From the NCBI GenBank assembly GCA_023391015.1, contig JAEWBT010000080.1:1-12293 (forward strand): DNA of 12,293 bases, read 5' to 3'. Source of the DNA: Bacteroidota bacterium. Lineage in GTDB: Bacteria > Bacteroidota > Bacteroidia > Chitinophagales > Chitinophagaceae. Numbering within the stretch: the first letter of the stretch is position 1; the number at the start of each line of letters is the position of its first letter. Positions 5,255-12,099 of this stretch are shown one piece after another. Below the pieces are notes generated by a model that did no database searches, had not been told where the DNA came from, and saw only the letters and a program-made list of their open reading frames with translations. The position numbers were made by a program, and so were the translations under genes.

Positions 5255-6965
5255 AGAGTTTGCCTTCGGCGATTTTGCGGGGCAGGAGGGGGTTGTCGGC
5301 TTCCTTTTGCTGTGCTTTTTTCCAGGCATCAAGCGCTTTTTGCTTTTCTCCCAGTTGGTAGAGCACGTCGCCGAGGTGGTCGTAGAGGGTACCATCGCCT
5401 TCGCCGCTGGCCGCGTCAATAGCGCGTTGGATATACGTCCGGGCATCTTTATACTTGCCTTGCTGGTAGAGAATCCAGCCGTAGGTATCCAGGAAAGTAC
5501 CTTCATCAGGCCGGATTTCCAACGACTTTTTAGACATTGCCTCGGCGTCTTTCAACCGCGTTTTGCGCACCGAAAGATAATAAGCATAATTATTGAGCAC
5601 AGTTGCGTTCCGGTCGTCCAGGCGCAGGGCCGTTTCATAGGCGCTGTCGCTCTGGGTGTAATCCTTCATAAAATTATACGTATCGCCCAGCGAGACGTAC
5701 ATCTGTGCAAGCAACTCGGTATTTTCTTCCGGTTGCAGGTCAATGCCGCGTTGAATGGCTTTTGCCGACGACTTATAATTTTTCTTGTTCTGGTAGCCAA
5801 TCCCATTTAAGTAATGGGCAATGGCCTGGGTGGGAAACAGGCGCAACGCCCGCTCGCTCACCGCAATCAGGGAATCGGCGTCCTTGGGCGCGGTATAGGA
5901 AAACATCAGTTGCTGCCACGCCGGAAACTTCGACGGATCCAGCTCCACCACTTTCCGGTATTGCCCCGAGGCCGCTTCGTCTTTGCCGGTCATCTGCAAC
6001 AGCTCGCCATAAAACAGTTGGATGCGCGCGTCTTTCGGGTGCTGTGCGGCCAGTTGCTCGGCAATTTCCACGCCTTCGGTGCGCCGCGACGAATCCTGCG
6101 CCATGTCCTGCAAGTAGGGTAGCAACAGTCCGATTTGGGTTTCCGGATCCAGTTCTTTGTTTACAATCGCTTTGCGCAGGTATTCCTGTTGCTTTTCTTC
6201 GTTCTTGGTTTTCCGGTAATACTCAGCAAGCGAAAGCTGCACCACCGGGTCGCCAGGAAACAACTTTTCGGCTTCCTCATATACTTTTAACGCTTCCGGA
6301 AGCTGTTGATTGTTTTCGTAAATCTGCCCCAGCTGCACACGGTATCGCGGCTCGTCGGGGTTGGTGGCAATCAGCTGGCGGGCTACTTCCAGCGCTTTGT
6401 CCACCTGATTGGCTTTGAGGTACAGTTGCTGTTTTTGGGTCAGAAGCTCTTCGTCGCCGGGCGCGGTCTTAAGGGCTTTGTCCAGTTGGTCCAGCGCTTT
6501 TGGGAACGCTTTGGCACGCTGGTAGAGCAGGGACGCTTTGATACGGTCATCCACGCCAGGGTTTTTATCGGCCACGGCGGCATAAGCGTCAGCAGCGGCT
6601 TCAAACTTGCTTTGCAGCGTTAGTAGGTCGGCGTCAAAATAGCGATACCATTTGTTTTCCGGGTCCAGGCGAATGGCTTTTCCAATCGCCTCGCCCGCCT
6701 GAGAAGCTTTGTTTTCCTTTAAGCGCAGCCGGGCCAGTTCATACCAGCCTGCTGCGTCGGCCGGGCGCAGGGCGGTATATTTTTCAAACGCCATCACCGC
6801 CTCGCGTGTCGCGCCTTTGTTGCGGGCCTGCAAGCCGTCAAAAAACAGGTTGTTGGCCTGCAGCGCCGAAGTCTCGGGCAGCGGTGCAGGGGGCGCTTGC
6901 GCCAGGGCCGGCGCTGAAATCAGGCTGCCGGCTGCCAAAAGAAAAATAAAGGAAATCCGCCTCAC
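5247..6965 (-). CDS. Exported tetratricopeptide repeat protein
   Basis: The 572-residue protein has a cleavable signal peptide (MRRISFIFLLAAGSLISAPALA, split here after residue 22 by the AxA rule: ...APALA then QAPPAP). About twelve TPR-like helical pairs cover residues 35-560, recognisable by spaced A/G-Y-A/P signatures such as WYELARLRLKENKASQAGEA, LNNYAYYLSVRK and LYDHLGDVLYQLGEKQKALD. It is a periplasmic or membrane-associated scaffold with no catalytic motif. The start codon is GTG at 6963-6965, chosen because it gives a proper signal peptide and lies 23 bp after the preceding gene. That gap contains two copies of GGATAAAAA (6971-6988). It overlaps the DUF4292 gene by 8 nt. Conserved co-location with the DUF4292 lipoprotein suggests they act together in envelope assembly; this is inference. 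Confidence 0.88.
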   Translation of the reverse strand: MRRISFIFLLAAGSLISAPALAQAPPAPLPETSALQANNLFFDGLQARNKGATREAVMAFEKYTALRPADAAGWYELARLRLKENKASQAGEAIGKAIRLDPENKWYRYFDADLLTLQSKFEAAADAYAAVADKNPGVDDRIKASLLYQRAKAFPKALDQLDKALKTAPGDEELLTQKQQLYLKANQVDKALEVARQLIATNPDEPRYRVQLGQIYENNQQLPEALKVYEEAEKLFPGDPVVQLSLAEYYRKTKNEEKQQEYLRKAIVNKELDPETQIGLLLPYLQDMAQDSSRRTEGVEIAEQLAAQHPKDARIQLFYGELLQMTGKDEAASGQYRKVVELDPSKFPAWQQLMFSYTAPKDADSLIAVSERALRLFPTQAIAHYLNGIGYQNKKNYKSSAKAIQRGIDLQPEENTELLAQMYVSLGDTYNFMKDYTQSDSAYETALRLDDRNATVLNNYAYYLSVRKTRLKDAEAMSKKSLEIRPDEGTFLDTYGWILYQQGKYKDARTYIQRAIDAASGEGDGTLYDHLGDVLYQLGEKQKALDAWKKAQQKEADNPLLPRKIAEGKLYE

Positions 6966-6988
6966 AGAAAGGATAAAAAGGATAAAAA

Positions 6989-7996
6989 TCAGGCCGAAGT
7001 AGAGAAATCACCAATACTCCACTCGCGGGGAACGTCTTTCAGAACAACGCTTTTGCCCAGCATAGAGTTGTGCAGGTTTACGTTTTCCAAAACCGTTCCT
7101 TCCCCAACAATGGAATTGCGCAGGCGACTGTCCGAAACCGTTACGTTGGCTTCCAGCGAAACGTGCGGACCTACCACCGAATTGCGAATCGTTACGTTTT
7201 TGCCCAGAAAAACCGGCTGAATGAGGACACTGTTTTCCACCACGGCGGTTTCGTGGAGCAGATTCTCGCTTTGGCTTTTCAGTTCCAGCACGCGTTGATT
7301 GGTGAATACCGTTGCGCCGTAGTTGCCGCAGTCCAGCCATTCTTCCACCTCGTCGGTGTAGAATTTGACGCCGTTTTGCAGCATGTGGTCCATCGCGTCG
7401 GTGAGAAAATACTCTCCTTTCTGCATGATGTTTTCGTCCAGCAGACGCTGTAATTCGCCGCGCAGCCGCTCGCCATCCCGGAAATAATACACCCCGATAA
7501 TGGCTTGGTCGGACACAAATTCGGCGGGCTTTTCCACAAATTCCAGAATCTCACCGCCATCGCTCAATTTCACCACGCCAAAAGCCGACGGGTCGTCCAC
7601 ACGTTGCGTCCACACAATGGCGTCTTTGGTAACATCAATTTCAAATGAAGCCTTGAAAAGCGTATCGGCAAAGGCAATCAGCACATTGCCGTAGAGCGAA
7701 TCGGCGGCAGCAAGCAGGGCATGGGCTGTGCCGAGCGCCACTTCCTGGTAATAAATTTTCCCCTTTGCACCCAGCGATTCCGCGATGTTCATTAGGGTGT
7801 CTTCCACCGCTTTTCCAAAAGCCGGGGAGATGATAAATGCAATTTCTTCCACTTTTTCGCGCGATGTGCTCAGGATGTCTTCCACGAGGCGCTGCACAAT
7901 GGGTTTTCCGGCAACCGAGACCAGCGGTTTGGGAGTGGTCAGGGTGTGCGGGCGCATGCGTTTGCCCATGCCGGCCATTGGGATGATGATGTTCAT
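6989..7996 (-). CDS. Sugar-phosphate nucleotidyltransferase with beta-helix tail
   Basis: The 335-residue protein has an N-terminal nucleotidyltransferase domain: MAGMGKRMRPHTLTTPKPLV covers the nucleotide-binding loop, ADTLF at 110-114 takes the place of the usual GD metal motif, and EKP lies at 155-157. Residues from about 247 form left-handed beta-helix hexapeptides (VVENSVLIQPVFLGKNVTI and onwards). The domain resembles glucose-1-phosphate thymidylyl- or uridylyltransferases, so it would make an NDP-sugar, but the exact nucleotide and sugar cannot be assigned. There is no sign of an acetyltransferase active site in the tail. It starts with an ATG overlapping the dut stop as ATGA, and is followed after 23 bp by the TPR gene. 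The dut-nucleotidyltransferase-TPR-DUF4292 order is typical of Bacteroidota. Confidence 0.86.
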   Translation of the reverse strand: MNIIIPMAGMGKRMRPHTLTTPKPLVSVAGKPIVQRLVEDILSTSREKVEEIAFIISPAFGKAVEDTLMNIAESLGAKGKIYYQEVALGTAHALLAAADSLYGNVLIAFADTLFKASFEIDVTKDAIVWTQRVDDPSAFGVVKLSDGGEILEFVEKPAEFVSDQAIIGVYYFRDGERLRGELQRLLDENIMQKGEYFLTDAMDHMLQNGVKFYTDEVEEWLDCGNYGATVFTNQRVLELKSQSENLLHETAVVENSVLIQPVFLGKNVTIRNSVVGPHVSLEANVTVSDSRLRNSIVGEGTVLENVNLHNSMLGKSVVLKDVPREWSIGDFSTSA

Positions 7997-8508
7997 TTTA
8001 GAAAAAAGGTTATAGAGAGAAGAAATTTTTGCAGTGCCGGTAGAGCCAAGCCGCCGGTGCTGCGCGCCGTTTCCGGAAGTTTATCGGTTTCGTGCCAATC
8101 GAGCCGTTCGTAGCGGGCCAGGATGAGTTGGGCAATCCGGTCGCCGTCGGTAATGGTAAACGCTTCGGCGGAAAGATTTACAAGTAACACGCGCAGTTCA
8201 CCGCGATAATCGGCGTCAATGGTGCCGGGGCTGTTCAGCACCGTAATGCCGTGTTTTAAGGCCAGGCCACTGCGCGGGCGCACCTGTATTTCCGTCCCGG
8301 CGGGCAAGGCAAAATACAGGCCGGTGGGAATGGCGATACGTTGCAAAGGGCCGATTGTTACGGGCTCGGGCAGCCAGGCGCAAACATCCAGTCCCGCCGC
8401 GCCCTCCGTTTGATAGTGGGGCAGCGGGTGGGGCGACTGGTTGATGACGAACGTTTCCAGAAATTTTGGTTTTAGAAAATTAAAATCTGGCGCAAAGGTG
8501 CATTGCAA
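7993..8508 (-). CDS. dut: dUTP diphosphatase, C-terminal motif V apparently frameshifted
   Basis: dUTPase hydrolyses dUTP to dUMP and diphosphate, keeping uracil out of DNA and feeding dTMP synthesis. Motif I (AAGLDV, 37-42), motif II (PRSGLA, 78-83), motif III (GTIDADYRGE, 95-104) and motif IV (GDRIAQL, 122-128) are intact. Motif V should read R-x-x-GGFGSTG; here ARSTGG is followed by LALPALQKF, while GSTGTAK is encoded in the -1 frame from 8047. A single missing base near 8047-8049 explains this. The start is uncertain. No ATG exists in frame; TTG at 8508 is the first accepted initiator, but family N-termini align with the CTG at 8460 (155 codons including the stop), and a possible promoter box overlaps the region between. 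The stop overlaps the nucleotidyltransferase ATG. The gene may be impaired or the sequence may contain an error. Confidence 0.85.
   Translation of the reverse strand: MQCTFAPDFNFLKPKFLETFVINQSPHPLPHYQTEGAAGLDVCAWLPEPVTIGPLQRIAIPTGLYFALPAGTEIQVRPRSGLALKHGITVLNSPGTIDADYRGELRVLLVNLSAEAFTITDGDRIAQLILARYERLDWHETDKLPETARSTGGLALPALQKFLLSITFFLK
8493..8500 (-). promoter_or_regulatory. Possible -7 box upstream of dut
   Basis: Minus-strand CACCTTTG, followed by CGCC, matches the Bacteroidota -7 consensus TAnnTTTG at seven of eight positions. If real, transcription would begin near 8488, downstream of the TTG at 8508, supporting translation from the CTG at 8460. No clear -33 box is visible. Confidence 0.3.
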
Positions 8509-8697
8509 CGGGCGTTTAGCGAAGCTGGTATTTTTGAACGGTCTTTTAAAAGCAATTGCAGGCGATATTCATGGACTATCGAAAAATATTATTAGTTTGG
8601 ATGAGAACTTGGCAGGAAGTATTTATATTGTATTTGATAATGTTATTGTTCGTATCCAAAGCCGCTTCCAAAGCCAAAATTCTTTTCATGACTACCT
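8509..8697. other. AT-rich gap between gldE and dut, no gene recognised
   Basis: This 189-bp stretch is clearly richer in A and T than the neighbouring genes. Plus-strand open frames cross it but have no recognisable protein features and run into antisense gldE. In related genomes gldD often follows gldE; no remnant of a lipoprotein signal or of GldD was seen here. Confidence 0.5.
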
Positions 8698-10164
8698 TTA
8701 ATGCTTGCGTGCCCGCCGATCAAAGGCATCCGGATTTTGATCTGTCTCGGCAAATACTTCTGTTTTGCCTGCTGGCTGCGGTGCCCGCATTTGCACCATC
8801 TGAATCCGCATGCCGTCCAGCTCCGTTACTTTAAACTCGTAGCCGTTCCAGTTAACTGCCTCGCCCACTTTCGGAAAGCGACCGCTGATTTCCAACACCA
8901 GTCCGCCGATGGAGTCGCTGCCACCGCGCACCCGGTCAAAAGTGTCGGTTGGGATGCGGCTAATGCGGCAGGCATCGTTTATAGGCATCCGGCCTTCAAA
9001 AATGTAGGTTTGGGGGTCTATTTTCCGGAAATGGATTTCTTCTTTGTCAAATTCGTCGCGGATATCGCCGATAATTTCTTCCAGAATATCTTCCAACGTT
9101 ACGATGCCGGAGGTGCCGCCAAATTCATCCACCACAATGGCCAGGTGCATGCGCTGCAATTGAAATTCCTTCAACAAATCTTCAATCGGCTTTTCGGGAT
9201 GTACAAAGTAGGCCGGGCGAATCAAGGTGTGCCAGTCGAAATCCGCTTCATTGGCATGCGCCAGAAAATCTTTGCTGTTTACAATCCCGACAATTTGATC
9301 CAGCGTACCCCGGAATACCGGCAACCGCGAGTGGGATGTTTGGGCGGCAAAGGCCCCAACCTCCGCGAAAGAAAGGCTTTCCGGAATGGCTTTTACGTCC
9401 AGCCGCGTCCGCATAATCTGGCGCACCGTGATTTGCCCGAAACGCAGAATGCCTTTGAAAATGCTCAATTCAGAGCGGCTGGCGTTTTTTCCCAGCGATT
9501 TTGCAATGGCTTCTTCCAGTTCGGCTTCGGTCATGTTCACCGTCGGGCGCGGCGAGAGTTGCTCTTCAATGTAAGCGTTGGAAGAGATGAGTGTCCCGGC
9601 AATCGGCTTGAAAAGATTGTCGAAAACGCTGAGCACCGGAGCCGAAAAGAGCACCATGCGGGTGTTGTATTGTGCGGCGTACACTTTGGGAAGAATATCT
9701 CCAAAAAGGGTGAGAATCACCAGCACCACTACCGTTTGAATCACAAATGAAAGAATGCCGGTTGTATCCACACCGTTGATTTCCAAGAGCTGCCGCACCA
9801 GCAGGCTGCTGGTGATGATGATAGCGATATTGATAAACGTATTGGTTATCAGCAAAGTAGCCATCAGTCGCTTGGGCTGATCCAGCAAAGCAACAGCCTG
9901 ACGGGCGCTGTATTGGTCGCGCGTCTTGAGGTGGTTGTAATCCTTGGCCTTTAGAGAGAAAAAAGCGGTTTCTGCACCCGCCGTAATTCCGGAAAGAAGC
10001 AGCAACAACAGCACAATGACCGTTAGAATCGTAACATCCGAAACCGGCTCGCCTGAAGCCTGAAACAACACAATAGCCGGGATTGAAAAACCGGAAAATA
10101 AAGGCATAACCTGTCTTTTGGGAGAGAAAAATTTCCGGAAAAAGCCTCTTGAAATCGTCATCAT
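8698..10164 (-). CDS. gldE: GldE-like CNNM/CBS/CorC membrane protein
   Basis: The 488-residue protein has the CorC/HlyC architecture. An N-terminal CNNM-type membrane domain has spans near 44-62, 100-125 and 138-160, with the SGITAGAETAFFSL motif around 58-71. A pair of CBS domains follows (about 250-370) with the hallmark DEFGGTSGIVTLEDILEEI at 346-364. A C-terminal CorC_HlyC domain covers about 380-460 (IDSIGGLVLE-like core, FKVTELDGMRI). Its place after ssb and mutY matches gldE of Flavobacteria, where it is needed for gliding; CNNM relatives handle magnesium or other cations. The open frame extends to a TTG at 10194. I use the ATG at 10164, while the ATG at 10107 (469 residues) fits the family almost as well. 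gldD does not follow, so a motility role here is doubtful. Confidence 0.88.
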   Translation of the reverse strand: MMTISRGFFRKFFSPKRQVMPLFSGFSIPAIVLFQASGEPVSDVTILTVIVLLLLLLSGITAGAETAFFSLKAKDYNHLKTRDQYSARQAVALLDQPKRLMATLLITNTFINIAIIITSSLLVRQLLEINGVDTTGILSFVIQTVVVLVILTLFGDILPKVYAAQYNTRMVLFSAPVLSVFDNLFKPIAGTLISSNAYIEEQLSPRPTVNMTEAELEEAIAKSLGKNASRSELSIFKGILRFGQITVRQIMRTRLDVKAIPESLSFAEVGAFAAQTSHSRLPVFRGTLDQIVGIVNSKDFLAHANEADFDWHTLIRPAYFVHPEKPIEDLLKEFQLQRMHLAIVVDEFGGTSGIVTLEDILEEIIGDIRDEFDKEEIHFRKIDPQTYIFEGRMPINDACRISRIPTDTFDRVRGGSDSIGGLVLEISGRFPKVGEAVNWNGYEFKVTELDGMRIQMVQMRAPQPAGKTEVFAETDQNPDAFDRRARKH

Positions 10165-10217
10165 AAAGACGCGCTCAAGCCTTTTCCCACGCAAAGAAAC
10201 TACGAAACTCCGGACGC

Positions 10218-10682
10218 TTAAAAAGGCAGCACCTCGTCCTCATCGCTTGAGGCGCTATTTGTAGAACCGTAACCCGAAGAAGTAGGCAAAGGGTTTTCAG
10301 ACTGTGTATGATTCGTGTTAGAATGGTTCTGACCGGAGTAATCTCCTTCTTTCTTGCGGTCCAGCATTACCAGATTATCGGCCACGATTTCGGTGGAGAA
10401 ACGCCGGATTTTCTGCGCGTCTTCCCAGTTCCGGTTTTTCAGTTTTCCTTCGATAAAAACCAGCGAGCCTTTGTGGAGGTAACGTTGCGCCAGTTCGGCC
10501 AGTCCGCGCCAGAGCACCACCGTATGCCATTCGGTTTGCGAAACGGTCTGGCCTTCTTTGTCTTTGTAGCTTTCGGTAGTGGCGAGTGGGAATTTGGCCA
10601 CGGCAATATTGCCTTCCAGGTATTGCACATCGGGGTCACGGCCCAGGTTGCCAATCAAAACGACTCGGTTAACGCCTCTCAT
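10218..10682 (-). CDS. ssb: Single-stranded DNA-binding protein
   Basis: The 154-residue protein binds single-stranded DNA in replication and repair. The OB fold spans residues 1-108: MRGVNRVVLIGNLGRDPDVQ at the start, then TEWHTVVLWRGLAELAQRYL, KGSLVFIEGKLKNRNWED and EIVADNLVML. A Ser/Asn/Gly-rich linker (about 112-145) leads to the acidic tip DEDEVLPF, which recruits partner proteins. Length and all family landmarks are normal. The ATG at 10682 follows the mutY stop by 65 bp, and gldE follows 53 bp downstream, so the three genes may be cotranscribed. It is probably the main chromosomal SSB, although other copies elsewhere cannot be excluded. Confidence 0.97.
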   Translation of the reverse strand: MRGVNRVVLIGNLGRDPDVQYLEGNIAVAKFPLATTESYKDKEGQTVSQTEWHTVVLWRGLAELAQRYLHKGSLVFIEGKLKNRNWEDAQKIRRFSTEIVADNLVMLDRKKEGDYSGQNHSNTNHTQSENPLPTSSGYGSTNSASSDEDEVLPF

Positions 10683-10747
10683 AAATAATATATCCCGGTT
10701 TAAAAGTCAAAAATTCGGTTCTGTAAAGCGGCTCTTTGGAAGCGGTT

Positions 10748-11803
10748 TTAAAAGTAGGCTTTTTTTTCAAAAAAAGTGGCAATCGGCTTGGGTAAAGGCA
10801 GCTTTACGATTTCTGCCGGGCGCACCCAAACGCCGTTTCCGGAAAAAAGCGCTGGTTTTCCGGAAATCTGAACGCGGAAAAACCGGATGTCCAGCGCCTG
10901 ATGGGTGAGCTTGCGGTGCAGGTGCCCTTCATACTCCAACTGCGCTACGCCCAGTCCCAATTTCCGGAAATCAGGATGGGCGGCGAGGGCGCGGGAGTCC
11001 AGCGCTTCGGTGCTTTCTATTAAAAAAGGCTGGTAAAGACCACGCCAGATACCGCTGTCTTCGTTTCGTGAAAGCCAGATTTTACCGTCGTGTTCCAGAA
11101 TCAAATAATGCAGGAACCGTTGCTTTAAAGGCCCTTTGGCGATGCGGGCCGGCAGCTCGCCAATCGCATTGTTTTGATACGCGTAGCAGTGGTTTTGTAA
11201 GGGGCATTCGCCGCAAGCTGGGTTCTGGGGCGTACAAACCGTTGCGCCTAAATCCATAATGGCCTGATTCCACTGCGCCGGGGCGGTTTTATCCAGCAAT
11301 TCAGTTGCTTTTCCGGAAAAAAGGGTTTTCCCTTCGGGCGTTGCGGGTGAGGTATAAATTCCGAAATAACGCGCCAGTACGCGGTACACATTCCCATCGG
11401 CTACGGCGTGCGGTTCGCCAAAGGCAAACGACGCAATGGCTGCTGCTGTGTAAGGACCAATGCCTTTGAGTTGAAGCAGACCGTCGTAAGTTTCCGGAAA
11501 TTTCCCCCTAAAATCATCACTTACGACCCTTGCCGTAGCCAGTAAATTGCGGCAGCGATTGTAATAACCCAAGCCTTGCCACAACCGGAACACCTCGTCT
11601 TCCGGCGCGCGGGCGAGGTCATGAACAGTCGGGTAGGTTTCCGTAAAGCGCTCGTAATAAGGCCTACCTTGTTCGGCGCGCGTTTGTTGGAGAATAATCT
11701 CTGAAAGCCAGATTTTATAGGGGTCCGAAATCCCTTTCCAGGGCAACGCACGGTGGTTGTGGTGGGTATGCCAGTAGAGCAGGGCAGGGGTGAAAAAATT
11801 CAT
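10748..11803 (-). CDS. mutY: A/G-specific adenine DNA glycosylase
   Basis: The 351-residue enzyme removes adenine mispaired with 8-oxoguanine. The helix-hairpin-helix glycosylase domain includes LSEIILQQTRAEQ with catalytic Glu35, LKGIGPYTAAAIASFAFG at 112-129 and VADGNVYRVLARYF with catalytic Asp136. The [4Fe-4S] cluster cysteines are Cys190, 197, 200 and 206 in the canonical C-x6-C-x2-C-x5-C spacing. A NUDIX-like 8-oxoG recognition domain follows from about 227 (FLHYLILEHDGKIWLSRNED onward). The ATG at 11803 is chosen because family members begin a few residues before the LLYWHTHH-type helix; the open frame to 12010 adds 69 residues that run through intergenic repeats. A weak -7-like TTCTTTCG lies at 11811-11818. 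Five copies of TTCCGGAA lie inside this gene. Confidence 0.97.
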   Translation of the reverse strand: MNFFTPALLYWHTHHNHRALPWKGISDPYKIWLSEIILQQTRAEQGRPYYERFTETYPTVHDLARAPEDEVFRLWQGLGYYNRCRNLLATARVVSDDFRGKFPETYDGLLQLKGIGPYTAAAIASFAFGEPHAVADGNVYRVLARYFGIYTSPATPEGKTLFSGKATELLDKTAPAQWNQAIMDLGATVCTPQNPACGECPLQNHCYAYQNNAIGELPARIAKGPLKQRFLHYLILEHDGKIWLSRNEDSGIWRGLYQPFLIESTEALDSRALAAHPDFRKLGLGVAQLEYEGHLHRKLTHQALDIRFFRVQISGKPALFSGNGVWVRPAEIVKLPLPKPIATFFEKKAYF

Positions 11804-11943
11804 GCAGGTGCGAAAGAACGCAAAGTGTTTAAGGTACTTTAGAATAACAATTTGGTGCCGGAATGGATGAATCCGGAAAGCGTGATTTTGGATTGAATGT
11901 ATCCGCTTTAGCAGCTTTGGAATGAAAACAGGAAAAAGGCAAC

Positions 11944-12028
11944 GCGAAGCTCCAACCGCATCCAACGCCCGAAGGGCTCCAACATGAAATTCCAACGCCA
12001 TAGGCTCCAACGCCCAACGGGCTCTAAC
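11944..12028. repeat. Array of GTTGGA units with 3-nt-loop micro-hairpins
   Basis: TCCAAC (GTTGGA on the other strand) occurs at 11951, 11961, 11978, 11991 and 12006, with a degenerate TCTAAC at 12023. The spacings are 10, 17, 13, 15 and 17 bp. Three spacers are tiny palindromes: GCCC-GAA-GGGC at 11967-11977, GCC-ATA-GGC at 11997-12005 and GCCC-AAC-GGGC at 12012-12022. It lies in the divergent gap between mutY and the E2 gene, just upstream of the E2 promoter. Confidence 0.75.
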
Positions 12029-12068
12029 CCCAATAAACTTCCCATTTTAATCCCCCCTTCTTTTACCT

Positions 12069-12076
12069 TAATTTTG
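12069..12076 (+). promoter_or_regulatory. -7 promoter box for the E2 gene
   Basis: TAATTTTG matches the Bacteroidota -7 consensus TAnnTTTG exactly and is followed by CACCC. Transcription would start about five bases later, giving a leader of roughly 20 bases before the ATG at 12100. A -33 TTG box is not obvious. Confidence 0.6.
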
Positions 12077-12099
12077 CACCCGCAAATCCGACCCTCCCG

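Larger units (their letters stand above)
1756..11499. repeat. Dispersed iterated palindrome TTCCGGAA (18 copies)
   Basis: Exact copies start at 1756, 2414, 2827, 3296, 3802, 5011, 5032, 6294, 8071, 9023, 9379, 9987, 10133, 10837, 10858, 10962, 11311 and 11492. Many are extended to TTTTCCGGAAAA. An unbiased sequence of this length would hold about 0.2 copies. All but one lie inside genes, in all three codon phases (SG(K/N), FRK and PE readings), so it is a DNA-level signal and not a shared protein motif. The function is unknown; it recalls HIP1 of cyanobacteria or uptake sequences. Confidence 0.85.

Noticed and set aside
6971..6988. Two copies of GGATAAAAA before the TPR gene as a regulatory element
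   Set aside because: Only two short AT-rich copies in a 23-bp gap; too little to claim more than chance or slippage.
8010..8020. Programmed -1 frameshift at the T-run near the end of dut
   Set aside because: A shift there would come after motif V and not restore it, and the codon context does not fit a standard slippery heptamer.
8441..8834. Plus-strand small frames crossing the gldE-dut gap
   Set aside because: They run into antisense coding sequence, have no promoter or family signature, and the hydrophobic look follows from AT-richness.
8701..9750. Long plus-strand frame opposite gldE (349 codons)
   Set aside because: It is antisense to a clear CNNM/CBS/CorC protein; the translation lacks domain features.
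11804..12010. N-terminal extension of mutY through the GTTGGA repeat
   Set aside because: Family members start at the residue matching the ATG at 11803; the extension is translated intergenic repeat.
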